Assembly: GCF_017498505.1 (NCBI RefSeq)
Contig: NZ_CP071798.1
Location: 4,079,501-4,143,500, forward strand
Direction: 5' to 3'
Length of the DNA stretch: 64,000 bases
DNA from: Sporosarcina sp. Te-1
GTDB taxonomy: Bacteria > Bacillota > Bacilli > Bacillales_A > Planococcaceae
This document shows, one piece after another, positions 23,370 to 32,903 of the stretch. How positions within the stretch are numbered: the first letter of the stretch is position 1; every line of letters begins with the position of its first letter. The notes under the pieces were generated by a model. The model was not told the origin of the DNA, ran no database searches, and saw nothing but the letters and a program-made list of their open reading frames with translations. Both the position numbers and the translations under genes were made by a program.

Positions 23370-25732
23370 AACGATTGGGCCTCCTGTTGTTGTGAAATAA
23401 GCTTCATAAAGCCAATGACTTCGGATGCGATATTCCGACGCAGCTTCTGATAATGTTTACCGAACAGCTGCAAACCTTCCCGCTGATAAATACGCATCGG
23501 ATCTTCCTGGCCATATGAGCGCAAGCCGATCCCTTCCTTCAGGCGGGACATGACATCCAAGTGCTTCACCCACATGGAATCTATATGGCTTAGCATCACT
23601 TGAGGGATAATTTGGTTGACTTGCTCGTTCTCTGAAAATGCATCCAGATAGTCGAATAACTGGGCCATCGGTTCCTTGTAGGCTTTCAAAATATCCGATA
23701 CACGTTCATAAGAACGGTTTAATGTGAACGGTTCAAGCAGAAGTCCATTCATCGTGCGTTCAATCCGTTCGAAATCCCAGACATCCGGTGTTTCGTTTTC
23801 CGGGCAACTGTCATAGATGACAAATTCCACAGCCTCCGAAACCATCTTCTTCAATTGATCGAACAGATCTGTTTGTTCCAACACTTTGTCACGGAGTGAA
23901 TACAAGACGCCGCGTTGGTCATTAATGACATCGTCAAGTTTCAAGTTATATTCCCTCATGGAGAAGTGGACGCCTTCGACAATCCGTTGCGTCCGCTCTG
24001 TCAGCTCATTCACTTCAGGATTCAGCACAAGGCCTTCGCCATCCGTTTTGACCTTTTTCAGGAATTTCTCCAAATCATCCTTCGCGAAACGTTTGAACAT
24101 ATCGTCCTCTAATGAAAGGAAGAATTGGCTTTCTCCACGGTCGCCTTGCCGTCCGGAACGTCCGCGCAATTGGTTGTCCACGCGTCGACTTTCATGCTTT
24201 TCCGTACCAAGCACGAATAGGCCGCCAAGTTCCTGTACACCTTCGCCGAGCATGATGTCGGTACCACGTCCAGCCATATTTGTCGCCACTGTAATGTGGC
24301 CGCGTTGACCCGCTTGGGAAATCAGATCGACCTCCTGCTCGACGCTCTTCGCATTTAGTAGATGGTAGTTCAGTTTTTGCTTATCCAAGTACTCGGCAAC
24401 CTTCTCTGATTGGAGGATGGAAGTTGTTCCAACAAGGACTGGTTGTCCAGTCGCGTTGCGCTTTGCAACTTCCTTGGCCACCGCTTCATATTTCTGTTCA
24501 ATTGTCTCATACACTTTATCCGGAGAATCGATACGGGCACGAGGACGGTTTGTCGGAATTTGGATAACCTCCATGTTGTATACTTCACGGAATTCCTTTT
24601 CCTGTGTTTTAGCCGTCCCAGTCATCCCGCTGAGATTTGGGTACATCCGGAAATAATTCTGGATGGTAATTTGTGCTTGCGCCTTATTTTCATCTGTGAT
24701 CGGCAAGCCTTCTTTTGCTTCGATCGCCTGATGGAGACCGTCGGAAAGTGTTCGGCCTTCCATGATGCGGCCGGTGAACATATCGACCAATTCTACTTTA
24801 TCATCCTTGACGATATAGTCGACATCCCGTTTGAAGATGACGTAGGCACGAACTGCTTGAATCATATAATGGTAGAGTGTCTGATGTTCTAAATCGTACA
24901 GGTTATCGATGCCAAATGCTTTTTCCACTTTCTCAATGGCGGTTTCCGTAAGTGAAGTTGCTTTTGTTTCCTCATCGAAATCAAAATCGACGCCCTTTTT
25001 AAACCGTTTGGCCAGCATCGCGGCGATTTGATGCAAGTCGGGATCGGCTTGCATTTTACCAGCCACAATCAATGGCGTCTTCGCTTCATCAATCAAAACG
25101 CTGTCGACTTCATCGATGATGGCAAAATGATAAGGGCGTTGCACTTTTTGAGAAGGGTGCTGCACCATATTATCCCGGAGATAGTCGAAGCCGAATTCCG
25201 TACCGACGCCGTACGTAATGTCCGCTTCGTACGCGTTCTTCTTAGCAGGGCCTTGCATCATCGGCACATTCAGACCGACAGTGAGGCCTAGGAATCGGTG
25301 GATTTGGCCAATTTGTTCGAAATCCCGCCGTGCCAGATAGTCATTGACAGTAATGACATGGACGCCTTTGCCTTCAAGAGCCCGCACATAGGAAGGAAGG
25401 GAAGCGACTAGCGTTTTTCCTTCACCCGTCGGCATTTCCGCGATATTCCCCTCTGTGAGGACCATGCCGCCGATCAGCTGCACGTCGAAGTGGCGCATGC
25501 CTAAAATACGTTTGGAGGCTTCTCGTACCACCGCGAATGCGTCTGGTACAATGGCCTGGATTGTTTCGCCCGCTTCCAAGCGGCTTTTGAAAACTTCTGT
25601 CATATGTGCCAGCTCTTCGTCTGACAATGAAACATATTTAGATTCAAGATTATTTATATCCTGGACAACTTTCCGATATTTCTTCAGTTGCCTTTCGCTC
25701 GTTTGATTTGAACGTTTGAATAGTGATAGCAT
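23366..25732 (-). CDS. secA2: Accessory Sec translocase ATPase SecA2
   Basis: The 788-residue SecA-family motor drives export of a subset of proteins. Walker A MPTGEGKTLVA, Walker B-type DEVDSVLIDEAKTPLI, the preprotein cross-linking region and the helicase motif TNMAGRGTDI are present. The C-terminus ends soon after the helical wing (FMKLISQQQEAQSL) and lacks the zinc-binding CXCXSGX(3-5)CHG tail of housekeeping SecA, and length is shorter than the usual 840. Together with downstream slaP this identifies it as SecA2 for S-layer export. The S-layer protein itself is not in the window; SLH proteins at 1.2-4.0 kb are possible clients. Confidence 0.93.
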   Translation of the reverse strand: MLSLFKRSNQTSERQLKKYRKVVQDINNLESKYVSLSDEELAHMTEVFKSRLEAGETIQAIVPDAFAVVREASKRILGMRHFDVQLIGGMVLTEGNIAEMPTGEGKTLVASLPSYVRALEGKGVHVITVNDYLARRDFEQIGQIHRFLGLTVGLNVPMMQGPAKKNAYEADITYGVGTEFGFDYLRDNMVQHPSQKVQRPYHFAIIDEVDSVLIDEAKTPLIVAGKMQADPDLHQIAAMLAKRFKKGVDFDFDEETKATSLTETAIEKVEKAFGIDNLYDLEHQTLYHYMIQAVRAYVIFKRDVDYIVKDDKVELVDMFTGRIMEGRTLSDGLHQAIEAKEGLPITDENKAQAQITIQNYFRMYPNLSGMTGTAKTQEKEFREVYNMEVIQIPTNRPRARIDSPDKVYETIEQKYEAVAKEVAKRNATGQPVLVGTTSILQSEKVAEYLDKQKLNYHLLNAKSVEQEVDLISQAGQRGHITVATNMAGRGTDIMLGEGVQELGGLFVLGTEKHESRRVDNQLRGRSGRQGDRGESQFFLSLEDDMFKRFAKDDLEKFLKKVKTDGEGLVLNPEVNELTERTQRIVEGVHFSMREYNLKLDDVINDQRGVLYSLRDKVLEQTDLFDQLKKMVSEAVEFVIYDSCPENETPDVWDFERIERTMNGLLLEPFTLNRSYERVSDILKAYKEPMAQLFDYLDAFSENEQVNQIIPQVMLSHIDSMWVKHLDVMSRLKEGIGLRSYGQEDPMRIYQREGLQLFGKHYQKLRRNIASEVIGFMKLISQQQEAQSL

Positions 25733-25968
25733 AAAATGAACGCTCCTTTATAATGCTCCTTCTAAAAGGATACGGTTCTATTTTATCAAACAATAAGTTA
25801 AAAGACTACTGGAAGCAGACAATTGTATAATAATAGAAACATGCCGGGACTGATATCGCCGGAAAAAGGGTATACTAGTTTCAGTTAGCAACTTTGGGTG
25901 ATTTCCTAAACCAATCGTGTTATAATACTGTTGGCTAAGTAAATTAATGTTTCTTGGGGAGGAAAGAC

Positions 25969-27024
25969 ATGCTATTCCTTGCTATGGCCGCTGCTTTTGT
26001 AGCTTCTATCATACTTACTCCACTTGTTATTAAATTCGCGTTCAGGATTGGAGCGGTTGACCGGCCGAACTATCGGAAGGTCCATGCGCAGATCATGCCT
26101 CGAATCGGGGGACTCGCCATTTTTGGCGCGTTCATGATCGGCTATCTTATCTTGCGACCGGAAGATCCGGGTGCGACGTATAATACGGCCGGCATCATTG
26201 TCGGGGCTTTCCTTATTATTGCGACCGGCTTCTTGGATGACATGTTGGAAATTACCGCGAAAGCAAAATTGGTAGGACAGTTGGCAGCAGCACTTGTTGT
26301 TGTATTGTGGGGCGGTTTACAAATTGATTTTATTAACCTGCCGTTCTTTGGACAATTGGACTTTGGGTATTTCAGTATTCCCATTACAATCATTTGGATT
26401 ATCGGCATTACAAATGCCATTAACTTAATTGACGGACTGGATGGTTTGGCAGCTGGTGTTTCTACCATCGCGCTTATTTCCATTACGGTCATGGCTGTTA
26501 TCATGGGCGATGTCTACGTTATCGCCACCGCATCCTTATTGGCGGCCAGCTCGCTTGGATTTCTATTTTTCAACTTCCATCCCGCAAAAATCTTTATGGG
26601 AGATACGGGAGCTCTGTTCCTGGGCTATATGATTTCGGTCCTTGCGATGCTAGGATTTAAAAACGTAACTGTTGTATCATTGATCATTCCAATCATCATG
26701 CTCGGTGTTCCGATTTCGGATACATTCTTCGCGATTGTCAGAAGGGTCCGGATGAAGCAATCGATTACGGCACCGGATAAATCGCACTTGCATCATTGTT
26801 TGCTGCGTGCAGGTTTCTCGCATCGCCAGACAGTTCTGATCATCTATGGACTAGCTATTCTTTTCGGTGTTGCAGCGGTGTTGTTCTCACAAGCGACGGT
26901 TTGGGGAGCTATTGTGCTCATCACAGTCATGTTGATTGCAATTGAATTGTTTGTTGAAATTATCGGGCTTGCAGGTACGAATTATCGTCCTTTGCTGAAT
27001 CTAGTCCGTATGATAGGGAAATAA
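25969..27024 (+). CDS. tagO: Undecaprenyl-phosphate N-acetylglucosamine-1-phosphate transferase
   Basis: This integral membrane enzyme of 351 residues (about 11 helices) belongs to the MraY/WecA/TagO family. It links GlcNAc-1-phosphate to undecaprenyl phosphate, the first step of wall teichoic acid and related glycans. Motifs: GFLDDMLEI (Asp pair), NAINLIDGLDGLAAG, MGDTGALFLG, and the HLHH block in DKSHLHHCLLRAGFSHRQ, which separates TagO/WecA from MraY. The ATG at 25969 follows GGGGAGG; an upstream TTG lies within the RBS and is rejected. Proximity to an LCP ligase gene is consistent with wall glycan synthesis and attachment. Confidence 0.94.
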   Translation: MLFLAMAAAFVASIILTPLVIKFAFRIGAVDRPNYRKVHAQIMPRIGGLAIFGAFMIGYLILRPEDPGATYNTAGIIVGAFLIIATGFLDDMLEITAKAKLVGQLAAALVVVLWGGLQIDFINLPFFGQLDFGYFSIPITIIWIIGITNAINLIDGLDGLAAGVSTIALISITVMAVIMGDVYVIATASLLAASSLGFLFFNFHPAKIFMGDTGALFLGYMISVLAMLGFKNVTVVSLIIPIIMLGVPISDTFFAIVRRVRMKQSITAPDKSHLHHCLLRAGFSHRQTVLIIYGLAILFGVAAVLFSQATVWGAIVLITVMLIAIELFVEIIGLAGTNYRPLLNLVRMIGK

Positions 27025-27027
27025 TAG

Positions 27028-27081
27028 TAAAAACTCCGGCAATGGGCCTTCCTTGAGGAAAACCCGTTTCCGGAGTTTTTA
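27028..27081 (+). terminator. Terminator of tagO
   Basis: TAAAAACTCCGG pairs with CCGGAGTTTTTA with a smaller GGGCCTTCC/GGAAAACCC stem inside. Confidence 0.85.
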
Positions 27082-27164
27082 CATGTTCTCTATTCAGCTG
27101 CTTATGCCTGTTGATATTCTCAAAGCGTTTGCTTGGCTCGAAACGACCAGATGTCCGTAAAACT

Positions 27165-27201
27165 AAAAGCTGCCACTCCACCAGAGGAGGGCAGCTTTTA
27201 T
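27165..27201 (-). terminator. Terminator of the LCP gene
   Basis: AAAAGCTGCC pairs with GGCAGCTTTT, immediately after the LCP stop codon on the minus strand, followed by TAGTTTT. Confidence 0.75.
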
Positions 27202-27202
27202 G

Positions 27203-28255
27203 TCATTCTGAAAAATCGCTTTCATCGGCAGAGCCGACCACATTCGAATCATTATTCGTCAACTTGGAGGAATCGGGAATCAACCCGAGATGGGACTTCA
27301 TAATTTGCTGGATGTTTTGCAAGTCCTGGTCATCCAACTTGTAATAATAAGTGCCAGTCGACCAATCGTCATACCCTTTTAATGAAAGTGATTCGACCTC
27401 TGGCATACCGCCTTTTGCATATTCCAGGAAGGATGTCATTTCATTATAGGTCATATTCGTTTTCATATTGTCACCGACTGCTTCAATGACATCTCCATAT
27501 TTCGTTACAGACTTGAACGAAGTCGCTTCTTTCAAGATTGCCTGAATAATCATTTGCTGACGTTTTCCTCGTTCAATATCACTGTCCGCTTTTCTTGTGC
27601 GGGCAAGCGCTAGAGCGTGGCGTCCGTCCAAATGCTGCAAGCCCTTTTTCAAATGGATCGAATTTCGGTCGAATTCATCTTTCTCAATCCGGTCATACGG
27701 AACTTCCACATCAATGCCGCCTAATGCGTCAACTACTTCAATGAAAGCATTAAAGTTCATCTTGACATAGTAATCGATCGGGATATCTAACATTTCTTCT
27801 ACTGTCTCAATGGCAGCATGTGTGCCGCCGTAAGCGTGGGCATGGGTGATTTTATCTTTGTAATCGACCTTTGGAATATACACATACGAGTCACGCGGAA
27901 TGCTGAGCAACTTCACCGATTTCTCTTTCGGATTGAAAGTAGCGACAAGCAAAGCATCCGATCGGCTGTTATCATCGCCTTGCCCCCTTGTTTCACTATC
28001 ATCAACCCCGATAAGCATAATAGAAACATTGTCGCTTGCCGGTTCTACTTTGGCTTCCGCACGGATCTCTGATTTCGGTGTTTCGGGAATTGCTTCATAA
28101 GCCCCTTCTATGGCTTTCTGCGCCTTCTGTTGAAGTGACAGGGCATAGGCAGTAACCATCAAAAGAGATGAAAAGGTCACAAGCAATGCGACTTTAATGG
28201 CCAAACGTTTTTTTGACGTCTTTTTTTTCATCTTCTTAAAATCTTTTCTTTTCAT
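27203..28255 (-). CDS. LytR-CpsA-Psr (LCP) family glycopolymer ligase
   Basis: The 350-residue membrane-anchored enzyme transfers undecaprenyl-linked polymers such as teichoic acid to peptidoglycan. A Lys-rich N-terminus, one helix (about 20-42) and an extracellular LCP domain are seen. Conserved LCP features include MLIGVDDSETRG, NSRSDALLVATF, SIPRDSYVYIP, ITHAHAYGG, and LDGRHALALARTRKADSDIERGKRQQ, which carries the Arg residues that bind the pyrophosphate lipid. The C-terminus is a short acidic tail. GGAGG precedes the ATG. It converges on tagO, whose product starts the same pathway. Confidence 0.93.
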   Translation of the reverse strand: MKRKDFKKMKKKTSKKRLAIKVALLVTFSSLLMVTAYALSLQQKAQKAIEGAYEAIPETPKSEIRAEAKVEPASDNVSIMLIGVDDSETRGQGDDNSRSDALLVATFNPKEKSVKLLSIPRDSYVYIPKVDYKDKITHAHAYGGTHAAIETVEEMLDIPIDYYVKMNFNAFIEVVDALGGIDVEVPYDRIEKDEFDRNSIHLKKGLQHLDGRHALALARTRKADSDIERGKRQQMIIQAILKEATSFKSVTKYGDVIEAVGDNMKTNMTYNEMTSFLEYAKGGMPEVESLSLKGYDDWSTGTYYYKLDDQDLQNIQQIMKSHLGLIPDSSKLTNNDSNVVGSADESDFSE

Positions 28256-28496
28256 TTATGTGCCTCCAACAATCGGCCATGGAACATTCATGACTTGAAA
28301 GTGCCCTTAAAAGACCCTCGCAGGGGAGAAAATGACTTGGCAGTTCTAGTCAATAGAAGAAGTTCCTTCAGCAGATTATTTGTTCAGTATGAGCATCTAT
28401 CATTATGACGCCACACGGCCCATAAAGTTCTCTCTCTATTCAAATAGACGCCAACTTTCCCCATTATACTATCAATTTCTTCTAACGTATACCACT

Positions 28497-29129
28497 TTAG
28501 ACATCAAACTCCAAGAACATTTCGGAAACCGCTTGAATTTTTGCCTGCCCATTCGTCAATTCGGTCATCCAATCGACAAAGCGCTCCGTTTCCACCCAGG
28601 GCACGTACATATGGATGTCCACGCCTTCTCCATACACAATATCATGAAGCGGATAAGCGGACTGCCTGGCTCCGTTTTCAACTTTTCCAAGCCAATTGTA
28701 ATCAATAGAGATTTTCATTTCTCGATGGAGCTGCCTTTCCACGACACCGGTGGCGGCAATCCCTTCAGTCGTCGCACGCCCATAGGCACGGATCAATCCG
28801 CCACCTCCAAGTTTTATCCCACCAAAGTAACGGGTGACGACCACTGCTGTGTCTTTTAACCCTTGTTTTTTTAGCACTTCAAGCATGGGAATTCCGGCAG
28901 TCCCCGATGGTTCCCCATCATCGTTCGCTTTTTGGATTTGATCATGCTCGCCAATAATGTAAGCAGAACAGTTGTGGGTCGCGGAATGATGAAGCCTTTT
29001 GATTTCCTGGATAAAGGTGAGTGCCTCTTCTTCAGTCTCCACTCTTTTTACATAAGAAAGAAATCTGGATTTTTGTATGATTATTTCACTTTCGCCAGAA
29101 GTTTTGACGGTCCTATAGTCAGCTCGCAT
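28497..29129 (-). CDS. yvyE: YigZ/IMPACT-family protein YvyE
   Basis: The 210-residue soluble protein has the N-terminal IMPACT/UPF0029 domain (SRFLSYVKRVETEEEA, NDDGEPSGTAGIP, VVVTRYFGGIKLGGGGLIRAYG) and a C-terminal DUF1949 ferredoxin-like domain. Family members interact with translation or GCN-type regulation in eukaryotes; the bacterial role is not settled. The ATG at 29129 follows GGAGGGG and gives the standard length; the frame stays open to 29390 but that part would overlap degS. The divergent arrangement with degS-degU is as in B. subtilis. Confidence 0.92.
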   Translation of the reverse strand: MRADYRTVKTSGESEIIIQKSRFLSYVKRVETEEEALTFIQEIKRLHHSATHNCSAYIIGEHDQIQKANDDGEPSGTAGIPMLEVLKKQGLKDTAVVVTRYFGGIKLGGGGLIRAYGRATTEGIAATGVVERQLHREMKISIDYNWLGKVENGARQSAYPLHDIVYGEGVDIHMYVPWVETERFVDWMTELTNGQAKIQAVSEMFLEFDV

Positions 29130-29276
29130 TTGCAGTGCCCCTCCTATTTGTAATACAATTTTAATACGCACATAGTAATATGATGATATAATAAACAAAG
29201 TGTATAAGGAATTCATGAGTACTGCAACATCACTTACTAGGCGAGATTGATGAGGCTGTGAGCAGGAGGGGATGAA

Positions 29277-30434
29277 TTGGCTGAAAAAGCAATAGACATC
29301 CATAAATTGGAATCCATCTTCGATAATATGGTGAATATGATGGACCAGTCGAAAAATGATATTTTCACAATTAGCGAGCAGAGTCGTCAAAATTATGACG
29401 AGATGAGAAAAGAGCTTGTTATTATCAAGGAAGATATTTCCCGGGTAATAAACGAAGGCGATTATTTAGAGGATATGACACGTCATTCCCGTAGAAGACT
29501 CGCTGATGTTTCGAAGAACTTCCTTAATTATTCGGAGGAAGAAGTGCGGCAAGCCTACGAAGTGGCGAATGATCTGCTTGTCAGGCTTTCGATCAATCGA
29601 ATGGAAGAGAAGCAGCTCCGTGTCCGTCGGGATGAGTTGGAGCGAAGAATCGCAGCTTTGCTCGAGACGATTGAAAAAGCGGACCACTTAGTAAATCAAG
29701 TGACTACGGTCATTACATATTTGACTTCCGATTTAAAAAAGGTAGGAGAAGCACTCGAAACGGCTCGACAAAAGCAGGAATTTGCAATTCAAATCATTCA
29801 GGCCCAAGAGGATGAACGGAAGCGGCTATCCCGTGATATTCATGACGGTCCCGCTCAAATGCTGGCAAATGTATTGCTCCGCTCTGGTTTGATTGAGAAG
29901 ACATTTGTCGAAAAAGGTCCTACTTCTGCATTATCGGAACTTACACAATTGAAAGAGATGGTTCGGAATGCTTTGTATGAAGTTCGTCGGATCATCTATG
30001 ACTTGCGTCCGATGGCACTTGATGATCTTGGTTTGATCCCGACATTGCGAAAATACTTGGCAACGGTCATGGAATATGAAAAAGGAACTATTATCCACTT
30101 CATGAATAATGGTCAAGAAAGACGGTTCGAATCAAATATTGAAGTCGCCATTTTCAGGTTGGTTCAGGAATCTGTTAACAATGCACTCAAACATGGGAAT
30201 TCAAGGGATGTATGGGTGAAAATTGAATGGCTTCGTGATACAATGAACATTGTAATAAAAGATAATGGACAAGGTTTCGATCAAAGTGAAAAAAAAGAAA
30301 AATCATTTGGAATTATTGGGATGCGCGAGCGAATTGAATTGCTGAAGGGCGAGATGAAAATCATGTCCGCTGCCGGCAACGGAACAACAGTGCTTTTCCG
30401 CATTCCGCTAGAAGACGATATAATTGTTGAATAG
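29277..30434 (+). CDS. degS: Two-component sensor histidine kinase DegS
   Basis: This cytosolic histidine kinase has 385 residues. The long coiled N-terminal sensor region (about 1-175) resembles DegS ([36 protein letters not shown]), followed by HisKA_3 with [17 protein letters not shown] (phospho-acceptor His), then [28 protein letters not shown] in pieces and a HATPase domain with NALKHG and DNGQGFD. It phosphorylates DegU to control exoenzymes, motility and competence. The start is TTG at 29277 behind AGGAGGGG. It is co-transcribed with degU, 20 bp downstream. Confidence 0.95.
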   Translation: MAEKAIDIHKLESIFDNMVNMMDQSKNDIFTISEQSRQNYDEMRKELVIIKEDISRVINEGDYLEDMTRHSRRRLADVSKNFLNYSEEEVRQAYEVANDLLVRLSINRMEEKQLRVRRDELERRIAALLETIEKADHLVNQVTTVITYLTSDLKKVGEALETARQKQEFAIQIIQAQEDERKRLSRDIHDGPAQMLANVLLRSGLIEKTFVEKGPTSALSELTQLKEMVRNALYEVRRIIYDLRPMALDDLGLIPTLRKYLATVMEYEKGTIIHFMNNGQERRFESNIEVAIFRLVQESVNNALKHGNSRDVWVKIEWLRDTMNIVIKDNGQGFDQSEKKEKSFGIIGMRERIELLKGEMKIMSAAGNGTTVLFRIPLEDDIIVE

Positions 30435-30454
30435 GGTATTGGGAGGGAAAGAAA

Positions 30455-31129
30455 TTGACAAAGATATTAATTGTGGATGATCATCAGTTATTCCGTGAAG
30501 GTGTGAAACGAATCCTTGATTTTGAAGATTCGTTCGAGGTTGTAGGAGAAGGCGATGATGGCAGTGAAGTGAATGACTTATACCGAAAATATGAGCCTGA
30601 TGTCGTCTTGATGGACATCAATATGCCTCGCATGAACGGGGTCGAGGCGACAGAACAGCTTCGTAAGGAGTTTCCAGAAGCGAAGGTGATCATGCTTTCC
30701 ATCCATGATGATGAATCCTATGTATCACACGCCTTAAAGTCCGGGGCTCTCGGATATATGCTGAAGGAAATGGACGCGGATGCAATCGTACAGGCCATCA
30801 AAGTAGTGGCAGCTGGAGGTTCGTATTTGCATCCAAAAGTAACGCATAACTTGGTAGCTGAATTCCGACGTTTGAGTGAACGTGAATATAAAGGCTCCTT
30901 CCAACAAAGTGAAATTCGCCGGCCGCTTCATTTATTGACGAAGCGCGAGTGCGAAGTGCTGCAATTGTTGACGGACGGCCAAAGTAATAGAACAATCGGC
31001 GAGACATTGTTCATCTCCGAAAAGACGGTTAAAAACCACGTTTCTAGCATTTTGCAAAAAATGGGCGTTAACGACCGGACACAAGCTGTAGTAACTGCAA
31101 TCAAGAACGGTTGGGTTGAAGTGAAGTAA
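30455..31129 (+). CDS. degU: Two-component response regulator DegU
   Basis: The 224-residue NarL/LuxR-type response regulator has a receiver domain ([15 protein letters not shown], phospho-acceptor Asp in [16 protein letters not shown], Lys in the GYMLKE block) and a C-terminal LuxR helix-turn-helix ([40 protein letters not shown]). It is the partner of DegS. The start codon is TTG at 30455 with GGGAGGG upstream. ComK, a target of DegU control in B. subtilis, lies 1.3 kb away. Confidence 0.96.
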   Translation: MTKILIVDDHQLFREGVKRILDFEDSFEVVGEGDDGSEVNDLYRKYEPDVVLMDINMPRMNGVEATEQLRKEFPEAKVIMLSIHDDESYVSHALKSGALGYMLKEMDADAIVQAIKVVAAGGSYLHPKVTHNLVAEFRRLSEREYKGSFQQSEIRRPLHLLTKRECEVLQLLTDGQSNRTIGETLFISEKTVKNHVSSILQKMGVNDRTQAVVTAIKNGWVEVK

Positions 31130-31146
31130 GAATTGAATGGAACCTA

Positions 31147-31189
31147 GCGTAAGGGACAGCAGGCTCGATAACCGTCTGCTCCCATACGC
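31147..31189 (+). other. Stable hairpin in the degU 3' region
   Basis: GCGTA pairs with TACGC, and inside it GGGA-(CA)-GCAGG pairs with CCGTCTGC-TCCC with a 2-nt bulge. It has no T-run. It precedes a separate terminator by 15 nt and may protect or process the degSU transcript; that role is inference. Confidence 0.45.
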
Positions 31190-31203
31190 AACTTTCCAGT
31201 CCG

Positions 31204-31232
31204 AGGGCTATCCGTTTGGAAAGGCCCTTTTA
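31204..31232 (+). terminator. Terminator of degS-degU
   Basis: AGGGC pairs with GCCCT, with a small TCC/GGA inner stem, then TTTTATT. Confidence 0.65.
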
Positions 31233-31251
31233 TTATGTAGGAGGTAGTTGA

Positions 31252-31830
31252 ATGAAGAAACGATCGCTATTGTTGCTGTTCTCCAGCATACTCCTTATTC
31301 TCGGCGCCTGCAGCAAGGAAGAGGACAAGCAATCAAACCAAGGTTCTATCGATGACGGAGAGGCAGTCGGAGGATATGGCTCAATCGATCACGGTGTTGA
31401 TGAAAAGGGTGTTGGTTTCAATATGGCAGGCGGCACGATAGAAGAAGCGCAAAATATCCCCGCCGAGGAGAAAACTGAAATCCTGGATACGTTCCAATCC
31501 TATATTGACGCATTTAATCATAAAGATATCGATGCTTATATTTCTCTGCTTTCCCCGAAATCGGAAAGTTTTACTATTGAAGATGAGCGTGCGTTGCTGG
31601 AAGAGACCTTTAAAGAATATAATGTGACAAGGGAAGCGACGGATGTAACGATCGTTAAATATAACGAAAACGAAGCACAGTTATTTGCCAAGTTAAAAAC
31701 GACCTTTAAACAGATCGAATCAGGTCTGGAGACAAAACCGACTGGGCGTCAAGTGACCGTTTTCAAAAAAACAGACGGGCAATGGAAAGTGGATTCCATT
31801 TATTACATTGGCGATGAAGAGAAGAAGTAA
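31252..31830 (+). CDS. Lipoprotein with NTF2-like domain, unknown function
   Basis: The 192-residue protein has a lipoprotein signal (LGAC, Cys20), a low-complexity Gly/Asp/Ser spacer (about 25-65) and a C-terminal region with the pattern of NTF2-like/SnoaL-type cone folds (ILDTFQSYIDAFNHKDIDAYISLL at the start, FKKTDGQWKVDSIYYI at the end). No catalytic residues can be assigned. It is probably anchored on the outer face of the membrane. AGGAGG precedes the ATG, and a terminator follows, so it is monocistronic. Confidence 0.75.
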   Translation: MKKRSLLLLFSSILLILGACSKEEDKQSNQGSIDDGEAVGGYGSIDHGVDEKGVGFNMAGGTIEEAQNIPAEEKTEILDTFQSYIDAFNHKDIDAYISLLSPKSESFTIEDERALLEETFKEYNVTREATDVTIVKYNENEAQLFAKLKTTFKQIESGLETKPTGRQVTVFKKTDGQWKVDSIYYIGDEEKK

Positions 31831-31841
31831 AGAACATAGAA

Positions 31842-31890
31842 GGCCACCAGGCGATCAACGCATTTGTTGATTGTCAGGTGGTCTTTTTCT
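31842..31890 (+). terminator. Terminator of the NTF2-like lipoprotein gene
   Basis: An 18-bp stem (GGCCACCAGGCGATCAAC with GTTGATTGTCAGGTGGTC, allowing G-U pairs) is followed by TTTTTCT. Confidence 0.9.
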
Positions 31891-32019
31891 CTGCAAAACA
31901 GGTGATACTGCACTTAGGCGATGCAATAAATTTCCAAGAAATTGTTAGTTGTATTTATTTGCCCGTTCGCATATACTTAATTGGAACATATGTTCGTTCG
32001 GCGAGAGGAGGAAGTTGTG

Positions 32020-32406
32020 ATGCCTTTAATCCCAGCAAAGGCATTGCCGCATTTTGAGAATATGATTTACTTACCAATGTTGCTGACCATTTTAGAACGA
32101 GATCGTCAAACGATTGAAAAGGGCCCGTTCAAATTGAAAGGACCCTACTTGAAAATGATTGAAAATGCGTTGGTGCGTGTTCAAAGCGAACTATCAGAGA
32201 CCTCGATGTATTTACGGCGCCATAATATGAAAGTGATCCGCAGTAAAATGGATGATACGTTCACGGAGTACATTTTCATGAATGGCGGTTATGAAGATCA
32301 TCGTCGTTATTTAAATGTCCGCTTGCGAAATCGGACGGAAGAGCTGTTGCAATTCTATATTTCAGTGGCAGGAAACAAGCCGAATCACTCTGGTTTGAAC
32401 AAGTAG
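32020..32406 (+). CDS. YhjD-like protein, unknown function
   Basis: The 128-residue cytosolic protein resembles B. subtilis YhjD: the ENMIYLPMLLTILERDRQTIEKGPFKLK stretch (in two parts), YLRRHNMKV and the C-terminal RLRNRTEELLQFY. It is probably all-helical. No catalytic motif is visible. The frame opens at TTG 31981, but AGGAGG lies in that part and points to the ATG at 32020. Its last 22 bp overlap the 3' end of comK on the other strand. Confidence 0.75.
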   Translation: MPLIPAKALPHFENMIYLPMLLTILERDRQTIEKGPFKLKGPYLKMIENALVRVQSELSETSMYLRRHNMKVIRSKMDDTFTEYIFMNGGYEDHRRYLNVRLRNRTEELLQFYISVAGNKPNHSGLNK

Positions 32407-32891
32407 GCTGATTTATTCAGCAGATGCTGTTTTTTAAAAAAATCCTTTTCGAGAAATCTTGCGAAGCAATATTGCCGCCACATCGTATTGGCTGAAACGG
32501 CAAGCTTAAGTTTTCGTCCGTTTTCTAGATGGACGACACATCCTAATGGATCCGGCTCGATAAAGTCAATGGCTAAACAGTTGATCCAAACATTTTGGTC
32601 GGAAGAAGGCGATAGTGTAGGAATGAAGATACATGGTGTGTCATATGCATGCGCCAGGAGAATCGGGGTCTTGTGTACATTTCCTAAAATGAGTTTAGAG
32701 GTTTTTGTTAAAACTTGAAACGAGCTGCCATAAAAAGCGGCGGAACTTTTCATAATATGTATTGGCTTTTTGGGAACATCTATCTCTCTGTCCCGCTCAA
32801 TAACATATGTAAGAATACGATTCCCGAATCGAATGGGTTGCAGTACAAAGGTGCTAAACGTTACTACATAATTGCCCATTGGTTTTTCCAT
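32385..32891 (-). CDS. comK: Competence transcription factor ComK
   Basis: This protein of about 168 residues aligns along its length with ComK: SSAAFYGSSFQVLTKTSK, HKTPILLA, CIFIPTLSP, VWINCLAIDFIEPD, ENGRKLKLAVSANTMWRQ. ComK binds AT-rich K-boxes and switches on DNA uptake genes. It is shorter than the B. subtilis protein (192), mainly at the C-terminus. A GTG at 32903 is an alternative start; the ATG at 32891 gives an N-terminus like other ComK proteins. Upstream DNA (32950-33020) is AT-rich with A-tract/T-tract pairs, which may allow self-activation, but no exact AAAA-N5-TTTT pair was found. Confidence 0.85.
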   Translation of the reverse strand: MEKPMGNYVVTFSTFVLQPIRFGNRILTYVIERDREIDVPKKPIHIMKSSAAFYGSSFQVLTKTSKLILGNVHKTPILLAHAYDTPCIFIPTLSPSSDQNVWINCLAIDFIEPDPLGCVVHLENGRKLKLAVSANTMWRQYCFARFLEKDFFKKQHLLNKSAYLFKPE

Positions 32892-32903
32892 TTCCAAATA
32901 CAC

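Noticed and set aside
29130..29390. Longer N-terminus of YvyE
   Set aside because: It would overlap degS on the other strand and has no family match; the ATG at 29129 has a good RBS.
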